From: Marinococcus luteus_A
GTDB lineage: Bacteria > Bacillota > Bacilli > Bacillales > Marinococcaceae
Reading direction: 5' to 3'
DNA: 64,000 bases
Assembly: GCF_034497705.1 (NCBI RefSeq)
Contig: NZ_JAXRUV010000004.1
Span: 62,001 to 126,000 of the forward strand
Both the position numbers and the translations under genes were made by a program. Under the pieces are notes generated by a model. That model was not told the origin of the DNA and did not search any database. It was given only the letters and a program-made list of their open reading frames with translations. Positions 16,906 through 23,587 of this stretch are shown piece by piece. The first letter of the stretch is position 1. Each line of letters begins with the position of its first letter.

Positions 16906-17227
16906 TACTATTTTGATCCGTTAGTTTGAACAAGGTTAGGGTTTTAGCTTCTGAACTTGGAACTATGCGGTTTGCAAGATAAGTATTATTTGTGCCACAG
17001 GGCACGCAGGAGGATTATTTTTATGGAACAAGGTACAGTTAAGTGGTTTAACGCAGAAAAAGGTTTTGGCTTCATCGAACGCGAAGGTGCAGACGACGTT
17101 TTCGTTCACTTCTCCGCTATCCAAGAAGAAGGCTTTAAAACCTTAGAAGAAGGACAAACGGTAGAATTCGAAATAGTAGAAGGCGACCGTGGCCCACAAG
17201 CTGCGAACGTTACTAAAAACTAATTAA
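16906..17227 (+). repeat. Direct repeat, copy 1 of csp transcribed unit
   Basis: 322 bases that read identically at 17349-17670 (offset 443). The block runs from the predicted transcription start through the leader and the csp reading frame to 4 bases beyond the stop. The flanking promoters and terminators differ between copies. Confidence 0.93.
17023..17223 (+). CDS. csp: Cold-shock protein (CspA/CspB family), copy 1
   Basis: 66 residues from the ATG at 17023, with AGGAGG 8 bases upstream; the in-frame upstream ATG at 16957 is in the leader and would add an un-Csp-like tail. Single-strand nucleic-acid binding OB fold with RNP1-like K-G-F-G-F-I and RNP2-like V-F-V-H-F motifs. Csp proteins act as RNA chaperones. 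A leader of about 116 bases, typical of cold-inducible csp mRNAs, is present. The coding sequence is identical to copy 2. Confidence 0.94.
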   Translation: MEQGTVKWFNAEKGFGFIEREGADDVFVHFSAIQEEGFKTLEEGQTVEFEIVEGDRGPQAANVTKN

Positions 17228-17234
17228 ACCATAT

Positions 17235-17271
17235 AAAGCCGCTCTCTTTCGGGAGAATGGCTTTTTCTTTT
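17235..17271 (+). terminator. Terminator of csp copy 1
   Basis: AAAGCC and TCTC pair with GAGA and GGCTTT, followed by a T-rich tract. Different in sequence from the terminator of copy 2. Confidence 0.75.
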
Positions 17272-17284
17272 CGAAAAAATCAAT

Positions 17285-17314
17285 CATTCTTTAATATTTA
17301 AATATTAAAGAATG
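17285..17314. promoter_or_regulatory. 30-bp perfect AT-rich palindrome abutting the csp copy 2 promoter
   Basis: Arm CATTCTTTAATATTT (17285-17299) is followed directly by its reverse complement (17300-17314). The next base begins the -35 box. There is no T-tail outside the stem, so it is not a usual terminator. Operator, UP-type element or cruciform are possible. Copy 1 has no such palindrome. Confidence 0.7.
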
Positions 17315-17343
17315 TTGCTATAATTTGGTTGACATGATACAAT
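17315..17343 (+). promoter_or_regulatory. Promoter of csp copy 2
   Basis: TTGCTA (17315-17320), 17-base spacer, TACAAT (17338-17343). Same layout as copy 1; bases shared with copy 1 in and between the boxes show common origin, but many differ. Confidence 0.65.
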
Positions 17344-17348
17344 GAAAT

Positions 17349-17670
17349 TACTATTTTGATCCGTTAGTTTGAACAAGGTTAGGGTTTTAGCTTCTGAACT
17401 TGGAACTATGCGGTTTGCAAGATAAGTATTATTTGTGCCACAGGGCACGCAGGAGGATTATTTTTATGGAACAAGGTACAGTTAAGTGGTTTAACGCAGA
17501 AAAAGGTTTTGGCTTCATCGAACGCGAAGGTGCAGACGACGTTTTCGTTCACTTCTCCGCTATCCAAGAAGAAGGCTTTAAAACCTTAGAAGAAGGACAA
17601 ACGGTAGAATTCGAAATAGTAGAAGGCGACCGTGGCCCACAAGCTGCGAACGTTACTAAAAACTAATTAA
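17349..17670 (+). repeat. Direct repeat, copy 2 of csp transcribed unit
   Basis: Identical to 16906-17227. The first difference downstream is a single base at 17671, after which the sequences soon diverge. Confidence 0.93.
17466..17666 (+). CDS. csp: Cold-shock protein (CspA/CspB family), copy 2
   Basis: 66 residues, identical in protein and DNA to copy 1, with the same leader and ribosome binding site. It has its own promoter, preceded by a 30-bp palindrome not found at copy 1, and its own terminator. The two copies may therefore give the same protein under different control. Confidence 0.94.
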   Translation: MEQGTVKWFNAEKGFGFIEREGADDVFVHFSAIQEEGFKTLEEGQTVEFEIVEGDRGPQAANVTKN

Positions 17671-17680
17671 GCCATATATG

Positions 17681-17713
17681 AACCTCTCTCCTTTTTGGAG
17701 AGAGGTTTTTTCT
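17681..17713 (+). terminator. Terminator of csp copy 2
   Basis: Perfect 11-bp stem AACCTCTCTCC with GGAGAGAGGTT and a T-tail. Confidence 0.88.
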
Positions 17714-17740
17714 TGTTGATTTCAACATGCGGCTACATAA

Positions 17741-17769
17741 AAGGAATACTCAAAAACCGGGTATTCCTG
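17741..17769 (-). terminator. Terminator of the 44-residue membrane peptide gene
   Basis: GGAATAC (17743-17749) pairs with GTATTCC (17761-17767), with a short T-tract on the minus strand. Confidence 0.55.
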
Positions 17770-17791
17770 CTGTATGGTGCTCTTTTTAGTG

Positions 17792-17926
17792 TTAGCGGCG
17801 TTTAAACGTTTCAAGAAATGCATGTACAATCTCTACCGATTGAAAAGCAAAAATGCTGAGTGCCGAAAGGGATAAGAGCCCCATTATGACAAAGCGCATA
17901 TTCTGAACCAGATGCAAAGCCCACAT
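17792..17926 (-). CDS. Small single-pass membrane peptide (44 residues)
   Basis: Short reading frame with an ATG at 17926, AGGAGGGG about 6 bases upstream, a predicted promoter at 17953-17980 and a hairpin downstream. The peptide has an amphipathic start (M-W-A-L-H-L-V-Q-N), one hydrophobic segment (F-V-I-M-G-L-L-S-L-S-A-L-S-I-F-A-F, about 12-28) and a basic end (F-K-R-R). This is the layout of small regulatory membrane proteins or type-I toxins, but no family was recognised. It lies between csp and an ion channel gene on the channel's strand. Confidence 0.6.
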   Translation of the reverse strand: MWALHLVQNMRFVIMGLLSLSALSIFAFQSVEIVHAFLETFKRR

Positions 17927-17952
17927 GATTACCCCTCCTTTGATATATATCT

Positions 17953-17980
17953 ATCATACTCCCCTGCCACATGTTTGCAA
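17953..17980 (-). promoter_or_regulatory. Promoter of the 44-residue peptide gene
   Basis: On the minus strand TTGCAA, 16-base spacer, TATGAT; start expected near 17946, about 20 bases before the start codon. Confidence 0.55.
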
Positions 17981-18056
17981 CAAGTTTATGTTATTTTCTA
18001 ACATATCTTCTACCTTACTGCGGTTCAATGAATCTCCATCGTTTTCAGGGCTAATT

Positions 18057-18695
18057 TTAATTAAAAGGAAACCAATTCTTCACTTTATTCTTCCAATACC
18101 TTACGGAAATATATTCAAACACATAGGTTAAAATTAAGCCGTATAAAATGACCCCAAACAAACTCAGCACTACCATTGTCCCCTGACCAAGTACTGTAAC
18201 CGGTTCGATGTTAGAGCGCCCAAACATGACAAGCGCCATAAGCACGCTCAAAGCAGAAGTCCAAAGCGAGTCTGCCGGAGGTTCAATACCCCACACCCAA
18301 AGCACAAAACAAATATACAATATTAAAATACCGCCCCAAACGTAATATTGGTGCTGACGGCTTAAATAACGAATAAGCGGCATCGTGTAAAATTTGGTGA
18401 TTGTCTTAAGACGGAAAAGGTGAATAATTCTTGCCAGACGTGCAAATTGAAAAATCGCATCTGCCGGTATAATTGCTATTAATAAAAAAGGGTGGGATTT
18501 TACAAATTCCCATTTCTTCTCTGCACGAAAAAAACGGAAAGCATAATCAAGCGTAAATAACGCCCAGGTTGTCCAAATAATATAACCGGATACTTCTGTC
18601 TCGTACCAGATCGTCCCCACAGAGAGAATTGCAAGCATCACCATAATCGCTTCGTATAATCGCTGCCCGAATCCCCGGTCTCTCTTTTCGCTCAT
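18057..18695 (-). CDS. Voltage-gated-channel-like membrane protein with non-canonical pore
   Basis: 212 residues, six predicted membrane segments. The fourth is S4-like with spaced arginines and lysine (R-L-A-R-I-I-H-L-F-R-L-K, about 86-97). The pore helix and filter region reads A-L-V-M-F-G-R-S-N-I-E-P-V-T, where potassium channels have T-V-G-Y-G-D-x-x-P-x-T. The downstream P-V-T and L-G still align, so the filter itself has changed. The family assignment (ion transporter, 6TM) is good; ion choice, or whether it conducts at all, is uncertain. No ligand-binding C-terminal domain is present. Confidence 0.78.
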   Translation of the reverse strand: MSEKRDRGFGQRLYEAIMVMLAILSVGTIWYETEVSGYIIWTTWALFTLDYAFRFFRAEKKWEFVKSHPFLLIAIIPADAIFQFARLARIIHLFRLKTITKFYTMPLIRYLSRQHQYYVWGGILILYICFVLWVWGIEPPADSLWTSALSVLMALVMFGRSNIEPVTVLGQGTMVVLSLFGVILYGLILTYVFEYISVRYWKNKVKNWFPFN

Positions 18696-18758
18696 TATCG
18701 ACGACTCACTTTCCTGACCGTTATCTTCTCAGCTTTATTTAATCGTACTATTCTATGA

Positions 18759-18793
18759 AAAAAACAGCAAATTTTCTATTGCACAATTTGCTG
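18759..18793 (-). other. Terminator-like hairpin on the minus strand over the tRNA promoter
   Basis: CAGCAAATT (18765-18773) and AATTTGCTG (18785-18793) form a 9-bp stem with an 11-base loop; on the minus strand seven T residues follow. No minus-strand gene lies upstream, and the hairpin overlaps the -35 region of tRNA-Leu. Confidence 0.5.
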
Positions 18794-18807
18794 CTAATGG
18801 TTATAAT
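18779..18807 (+). promoter_or_regulatory. Promoter of tRNA-Leu
   Basis: TTGCAC (18779-18784), 17-base spacer, TATAAT (18802-18807), 12 bases before the tRNA 5' end. Confidence 0.75.
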
Positions 18808-18819
18808 GGAATTTGTCTT

Positions 18820-18906
18820 GCGGATGTGGCGGAACTGGCAGACGCGCACGGTTCAGGTCCGTGTGAGCTTACGCTCTTGGAGGTTCGAATCCTCTCATCC
18901 GCACCA
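18820..18906 (+). tRNA. tRNA-Leu (anticodon CAG)
   Basis: 87 bases including an encoded CCA. The acceptor arms GCGGATG and CATCCGC pair; the anticodon stem CACGG/CCGTG encloses loop TTCAGGT with anticodon CAG (reads CUG); a long variable arm identifies a class II tRNA; the T arm GAGGTTCGAATCCTC is canonical. Confidence 0.96.
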
Positions 18907-18923
18907 TTTCTTATATAACGAAC

Positions 18924-18953
18924 ACACCAGGCTTTGCAGGCTGGTGTTTTTTT
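18924..18953 (+). terminator. Terminator of tRNA-Leu
   Basis: ACACCAG (18924-18930) pairs with CTGGTGT (18941-18947), then a run of T residues. Confidence 0.85.
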
Positions 18954-19012
18954 ATGCTCTTTTTCTCTTTATTTTAGCACGGCGCTCTCTTCAGAGCATC
19001 TTTTTGTTATTA

Positions 19013-19039
19013 GTGTAAGCAGTGGGCAAAGACGGGTAT
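19013..19039 (+). promoter_or_regulatory. SigB-like promoter of the sirtuin gene
   Basis: GTGTAA (19013-19018), 15-base spacer, GGGTAT (19034-19039), one mismatch in each-box terms from the general-stress consensus. The start codon is 46 bases downstream. Confidence 0.45.
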
Positions 19040-19084
19040 TGGGATTACAGCACTAATTAATAACTATATGTCAGGAGGATCAAG

Positions 19085-19804
19085 GTGAGCAGACAATTGG
19101 CAGAATGGCTTAAAGCCTCCAATTACAGTATTGTAATGACCGGTGCCGGAATGTCTACGGATAGCGGGCTCCCTGATTTCCGGTCTGCGTCAGGTCTTTG
19201 GAACAATTATGACCCCAAACAACTTGCCACAGTTGAAGCACTCGAGCATCAAAACGAAGCATTCACAAAGTTTTATCAATGGCGACTGCAGTCCCTGCTA
19301 GATGCATCACCAAATAAAGGACATAAGATTTTAGCTCAATGGGAACGACAGAACCTCCTCCAGCACGTAATCACCCAAAACGTAGATGGCTTTCATCAAG
19401 CGGCTGGCCAGCAGCACGTCTCTGCTTTACATGGCAGTCTTCGGGAAATTAATTGCCATATTTGCGGCCGGCAGGCATCACAGGAAGATTTTTTAAACGG
19501 GTCTTCCCATTGCCCAAATTGTGGCGGAAAACTCAGACCAGGTATTGTCCTATTTGGTGAAATGCTTCCGGAACAGGCTATCCAGCAGGCTCAGGAGGCG
19601 ACCGCAGCCTGTGATTTATTTATCGTTCTCGGCTCAAGCCTGCAGGTAGCCCCTGCTTCCCTGTTTCCAATGGAAGCAAAAGAAAGCGGAGCCAGGCTTG
19701 TTATTGTAAACCACGAAGAAACAGAACTCGATTCATGGGCAGATTTAACATTTCCCGGAGCTTCTATTCAAAACGTGCTCACCGAAACAAACAGGCATTT
19801 GTAG
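19085..19804 (+). CDS. NAD-dependent protein deacylase, Sir2 family
   Basis: 239 residues; GTG start at 19085 with AGGAGG 7 bases upstream. NAD-binding G-A-G-M-S-T-D-S-G-L-P-D-F-R-S near 20-34, T-Q-N-V-D-G-F-H near 98, catalytic His in L-H-G-S-L, and two C-x2-C pairs for structural zinc (N-C-H-I-C-G and H-C-P-N-C-G). Sirtuins remove acyl groups from lysines using NAD. Equivalent to SrtN of B. subtilis in size and class. Single gene with a strong terminator and possibly a stress promoter. Confidence 0.93.
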   Translation: MSRQLAEWLKASNYSIVMTGAGMSTDSGLPDFRSASGLWNNYDPKQLATVEALEHQNEAFTKFYQWRLQSLLDASPNKGHKILAQWERQNLLQHVITQNVDGFHQAAGQQHVSALHGSLREINCHICGRQASQEDFLNGSSHCPNCGGKLRPGIVLFGEMLPEQAIQQAQEATAACDLFIVLGSSLQVAPASLFPMEAKESGARLVIVNHEETELDSWADLTFPGASIQNVLTETNRHL

Positions 19805-19808
19805 CTAA

Positions 19809-19845
19809 AAGGAGCTTCCAGCTACTGCTGGAAGCTCCTTTTTAT
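19809..19845. terminator. Bidirectional terminator between sirtuin and flavodoxin genes
   Basis: Perfect 14-bp stem AAGGAGCTTCCAGC with GCTGGAAGCTCCTT, 4-base loop, T-tail on the plus strand. It touches the end of the convergent flavodoxin gene. Confidence 0.9.
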
Positions 19846-20312
19846 GAAATGCGAGTAACCTTCACCTCTAAATACTGCATTAAAGTATGCGCCAGTTCTC
19901 TTGCTGCCCGGGCATCTTCTGCTTCCGGATCAAGCTCTACTTTCAGCGGCACAGCCACTATCTGCGCCCCCTGCTTTTGAAACTGATCTCTCATTATGTC
20001 GAGCGCCTCCCCGTATTTCGGGTACATGGAATCACACGAGCCAAACAGTCCTACCTTTAAACTTTCCAATGTCACGTTTTCCATCTCTTCATAATAATCC
20101 TCAACTTCGTACGGCAGATCCCCATCGCCCCACGTATACGTACCAAACAACACCCCGTCATACATCTTTAAATGAAGAGGGTCAGGCTCTTCTATGTCGA
20201 ATTGTTCCCGGGTGAGTTGAATATCAAATTTTTGCAGCTCGTTTTCGAGAATATCGGCTATTTCCTCCGTATTTCCAGACATGCTGGCATAAATCATTAA
20301 TATTGATTTCAT
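19842..20312 (-). CDS. Flavodoxin (YkuN/YkuP type), Fur-regulated
   Basis: 156 residues. FMN phosphate loop A-S-M-S-G-N-T-E-E near 9-17, W-G-D-G-D-L-P near 61 and acidic surface, a normal-length short-chain flavodoxin. It carries electrons in place of ferredoxin when iron is scarce. GGGGAG precedes the ATG. A near-perfect Fur box (18 of 19 bases) lies 20 bases upstream, matching the Fur control of ykuN/ykuP in B. subtilis. Divergent from a nitroreductase that has its own Fur box. Confidence 0.92.
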   Translation of the reverse strand: MKSILMIYASMSGNTEEIADILENELQKFDIQLTREQFDIEEPDPLHLKMYDGVLFGTYTWGDGDLPYEVEDYYEEMENVTLESLKVGLFGSCDSMYPKYGEALDIMRDQFQKQGAQIVAVPLKVELDPEAEDARAARELAHTLMQYLEVKVTRIS

Positions 20313-20331
20313 ATTTACTCCCCTTTATGTT

Positions 20332-20350
20332 GATACTGATAATCATTATC
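20332..20350 (-). promoter_or_regulatory. Fur box of the flavodoxin gene
   Basis: GATACTGATAATCATTATC matches the 19-bp consensus GATAATGATAATCATTATC at 18 positions. Confidence 0.9.
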
Positions 20351-20392
20351 AATTATAACTTATCTCATTTAAGTCGTCTATATGTTAAACTA

Positions 20393-20411
20393 GTAAATGA
20401 TAATCATTTTC
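20393..20411 (+). promoter_or_regulatory. Fur box of the nitroreductase gene
   Basis: GTAAATGATAATCATTTTC matches the 19-bp Fur consensus at 16 positions, 19 bases before the ATG of the plus-strand gene. Confidence 0.82.
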
Positions 20412-20430
20412 AATATAGGAGGCATTTCTT

Positions 20431-20991
20431 ATGACTGATATAGCCAGCACTCCACTAGCCCAGACTATCCAATCCCGCAGGAGCATTAAAAAATTCACGG
20501 ACCAGCCGATAGATAAACAAACCATCCTTGAACTGCTTGAAATATCCAAATGGGCGCCTGATCATGGAGTTCGTGAGCCGTGGCGCTTTCTGCTATTTCT
20601 TGGCAGCGGTACGGAGAAACTAGCAGAAGCTCTCGCCGATTACCAGGAGCACGAGGGATCGAAAAAACCTGAAAAAGTACGGGCTCAAATTTCTGAGCTT
20701 CCCGGGGCACTGCTTGTCGTTAATCAGGCCGAGCAAAAAGTGAAAAAATGGGAAGAAGATTTTGGTGCAGCCTCTACCCTTATCCAAAACTTTCAGCTTT
20801 TAAGCTGGGAACAAAATATCGGCATGATTTGGAAAACTGGTGATTATATCTATTCAGACCGCTTCAAGCAATCGCTCGGCATCGATCCGGAAGAAACTAT
20901 TGTCGGCATGCTGCAGCTCGGCTATTTTGAAAAAACACCAAAAGCCAAACCGAGAACGCCCATTGAAGAAAAGATTAGTATTTTTGAGTAA
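20431..20991 (+). CDS. Nitroreductase family flavoprotein (YfhC/YdgI-like)
   Basis: 186 residues. FMN-binding nitroreductase fold with S-R-R-S-I-K-K-F near 16-23, W-A-P-D-H-G-V-R-E-P-W-R-F near 41-53 and L-G-Y-F-E near the C terminus. Such enzymes reduce nitro groups, quinones or flavins with NAD(P)H. AGGAGG precedes the ATG. The Fur box next to the promoter suggests induction on iron starvation, where a flavin or ferric reductase activity would make sense (inference). Confidence 0.87.
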   Translation: MTDIASTPLAQTIQSRRSIKKFTDQPIDKQTILELLEISKWAPDHGVREPWRFLLFLGSGTEKLAEALADYQEHEGSKKPEKVRAQISELPGALLVVNQAEQKVKKWEEDFGAASTLIQNFQLLSWEQNIGMIWKTGDYIYSDRFKQSLGIDPEETIVGMLQLGYFEKTPKAKPRTPIEEKISIFE

Positions 20992-21008
20992 AACCTCATT
21001 TTCCATCA

Positions 21009-21043
21009 AAAAAACCTCCCTGAACGCCAGGAAGGTTTTTTTC
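21009..21043. terminator. Bidirectional terminator
   Basis: A-tract, AACCTCCCTG paired with CAGGAAGGTT (one mismatch), T-tract, between convergent genes. Confidence 0.85.
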
Positions 21044-21046
21044 GTA

Positions 21047-22297
21047 TTAACAGAACGTATCTTTTGGCTTTGGTACAGAAAGACCGAATAACGGCCGCAA
21101 AAACAGGGCCAGAAATGTGCCCGCTAATGCAAATACTGCCCATACATAACCGTGTACACTAAAGGAAGCAATGCCGCCAAAGTAAGCACCAATGTTACAT
21201 CCGAAAGCGAGCCTCGCTCCGTAACCCATCAAAAGGCCGCCGATAATGGAAGCAGAAGCGTTGCCAATCGTCACTTTCGTAAACTTAAACAGTCCACCTG
21301 CGGCTGAAGCAATAAATGCGCCTAAAATAACGCCAAAGTTCAGTACAGTAGTGGAATCAGCGAAAATTGTCGTTTGCAGCGCCTGCGCGCTTTCTCCGCT
21401 CCAATAATCCCAGCTCGAAGCGTTGATACCTACAGCCTCAGCAGCTTTGGATCCCCAAAGTGCAAACGCCGACGTAATGCCCCACGGCTGACCGCGCGTA
21501 AGCAGGGTTAACGCGTTTAATACAGCAAGCACTACTGCTGCAACCATCATAGGCCAGGAGCCGCGGAAAATTCGTTTCCAGCCGCTAGCTGTCGGCAAAG
21601 TAGCCATTGCCGGCGGATTTTTCTTTTTATCAATAATTAATGTTATTGCAATGACAGCAGCGAAAATGAGTAAAGATACTATCCAGGCCCCTGTGTACCC
21701 GAGACCGGTCGACGTAGCCAGCGAAATTGAGCCAAATGAAGGCGTATCATCTGTCCAGAACGAAAGGTGATATGCTCCCACTGTAGACCCGACGATGAAA
21801 AAGAGCAGCGTAATAAACATGTTCGTCCGGCCGCCGCCTACTGCATACAGCGTTCCGGAAGCGCAGCCCCCTCCGAGCTGCATTCCAATCCCGAACATAA
21901 ACGAGCCAACGACTACGCTCACGCCGACAGGGCTGACGTACCCCGTCACGTCACCGCCAAAAAAGGTGGACCCAAGAGCAAGAATCGGTGCAAACAAAGT
22001 CACCGCTGCTGCAAGCATCACCATGTGGGCCCGCAGCGCCTGGCCGTTACCTACAGACATTAAGCGGCGAAATGCCGAGGTAAATCCAAACCTCGCATGA
22101 AAAAGCGTATATCCCAGAAGCAGGCCGATCGTAAGCAGAAGCGGCTGAACGATTGACTGGGTCAATGCAAGATATAACGTTAAAATAGCAAATACGATTA
22201 AACCCCCGGTAACCAGCTTATTCTGCGGAGCCCCCAGTTTCTTGGAAGCTTTTTCGGCAGTTTCCTGCTGCGAAACGGGCTGTACTGTTACTGCCAT
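21047..22297 (-). CDS. YeeE/YedE family sulfur-compound transporter (TsuA-like)
   Basis: 416 residues with about ten or more membrane segments arranged as two homologous halves. Conserved cysteine contexts of the family are visible: G-G-G-C-A-S-G-T-L-Y near 140 and F-G-C-N-I-G-A-Y-F-G-G-I near 367. Members of this DUF395 group import thiosulfate or other persulfide-type sulfur. GGGGG precedes the ATG. No TusA-like sulfur carrier or rhodanese gene is adjacent, which is unusual for the group. Substrate inferred from family only. Confidence 0.87.
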   Translation of the reverse strand: MAVTVQPVSQQETAEKASKKLGAPQNKLVTGGLIVFAILTLYLALTQSIVQPLLLTIGLLLGYTLFHARFGFTSAFRRLMSVGNGQALRAHMVMLAAAVTLFAPILALGSTFFGGDVTGYVSPVGVSVVVGSFMFGIGMQLGGGCASGTLYAVGGGRTNMFITLLFFIVGSTVGAYHLSFWTDDTPSFGSISLATSTGLGYTGAWIVSLLIFAAVIAITLIIDKKKNPPAMATLPTASGWKRIFRGSWPMMVAAVVLAVLNALTLLTRGQPWGITSAFALWGSKAAEAVGINASSWDYWSGESAQALQTTIFADSTTVLNFGVILGAFIASAAGGLFKFTKVTIGNASASIIGGLLMGYGARLAFGCNIGAYFGGIASFSVHGYVWAVFALAGTFLALFLRPLFGLSVPKPKDTFC

Positions 22298-22463
22298 TAT
22301 AATCCCCCATTCCTATCTTTTTAGTCAGTTTTACGTTCTTTATCTTAAATATTTTTTTTAAAATAGTCAAAGATGTTGCTTTTATAAATAAAATCTACTA
22401 TTATGAAAAAGTTGAAACTTAAAGGTACTCAAAAAACTTGACCGTTTTAAGGTGGTGAGAGGC

Positions 22464-23339
22464 ATGGATGAAAAGAAAATATACATTCAGCAGACCGCGA
22501 TGCAGCTGTTTTCGAGTCAGGGGTTCTTTCACACCTCCGTACAGGATATTGCTGAAGCATGCCGGATGTCTAAAGCTTCAATTTATAAAATCTTTCATTC
22601 CAAGGAAGATATTCTCGCCCAAATTGTAAGAGATAATTTAAACCACATTATTCACCGTGCCAATTACGCCTGTAATGAACAATCCAAGCAGCCGAGGGAT
22701 CAGCTTATTGCCAAACTTTCGAGGGAAATCGAGGGGCTCGTTGAGCACCGCGAATACGTCTGGATGCTTTATCAATCTGCCTCTATTAACAAGCAGTCTG
22801 ATAATATTAAAGCTCTTTTAAAACAAGGCCAGCTCATCATGGTGAACTGGCATAAAGACACACTTCTCGAGACGTTTGGAGACGATATAGAGCCTTTTGT
22901 CTGGGACCTTGCAATTTGCATGCAGGGGATGAGCCGGGAAATGATCGCTTTCGCTGAGAAAGTTGACCGGTACAATTTTGATTTCGAGCGGCTCGCTGAA
23001 GTGTTGGTTACCAGTATTGAAAGTATTATCAAACACAAAACTTCCTCTGCTTCAGTATTTTCGAGCGAAGATATGGAGCCATTTAATCTTCGGGGTCATT
23101 ACGGGGAAATCGATCAGAAGGATCTCTGGGACCGTACCATCCAGCAGGTACGGGCGTTTATTCATTATCGCTTTCCTTCCTATGAAAAAAAGCAGTGGGT
23201 GGAAGCGGTCGACCGTTTAAACCAGGAATTCTACGACTCTGAGCCTGAAATGATTGTAATGGAGTCGCTGTTTTGTTTTCTCGAGAAAAATGAAGATCTG
23301 CAAATTAATATTAATATCCTGCGGGAGATTATTCAGTAA
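22464..23339 (+). CDS. TetR/AcrR family regulator
   Basis: 291 residues from the ATG at 22464, preceded by AAGGTGGTG. The N-terminal TetR helix-turn-helix is clear (T-A-M-Q-L-F-S-S-Q-G-F, S-V-Q-D-I-A-E-A-C, S-K-A-S-I-Y-K-I-F). The effector part is about 90 residues longer than in usual 190-210-residue TetR proteins; the extra C-terminal part is helical and acidic. The drug exporter gene follows after 248 bases in the same direction, so it is probably the target. The leader lies opposite the YeeE/YedE gene, which it might also control. Confidence 0.88.
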   Translation: MDEKKIYIQQTAMQLFSSQGFFHTSVQDIAEACRMSKASIYKIFHSKEDILAQIVRDNLNHIIHRANYACNEQSKQPRDQLIAKLSREIEGLVEHREYVWMLYQSASINKQSDNIKALLKQGQLIMVNWHKDTLLETFGDDIEPFVWDLAICMQGMSREMIAFAEKVDRYNFDFERLAEVLVTSIESIIKHKTSSASVFSSEDMEPFNLRGHYGEIDQKDLWDRTIQQVRAFIHYRFPSYEKKQWVEAVDRLNQEFYDSEPEMIVMESLFCFLEKNEDLQININILREIIQ

Positions 23340-23587
23340 CTTCAGGATCCGGTATTGTTCATTTATTTCGGTTTTCTTGCTATACCGGCTCTTAAAATTG
23401 CACAGCCAAGCCTCAAACCGTCAGCGCAAAAAGTCAGATATTTGTTTTTCTTCAAAACAAGTTTCTTGATTTTTCCTGTAGCTGGCGTTATTATATGCTG
23501 ATGAAAACTAATAAGTACTTTTAAAACCATTTCGTTTTATAAATAATTGATAACCGTGAAATGCATTACATCGAAGGAGGGCTTCTC

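Noticed and set aside
16957..17022. N-terminally extended Csp proteins (88 residues)
   Set aside because: The extension lies in the leader, has no ribosome site, and Csp proteins are 65-70 residues; AGGAGG precedes the inner ATG in both copies.
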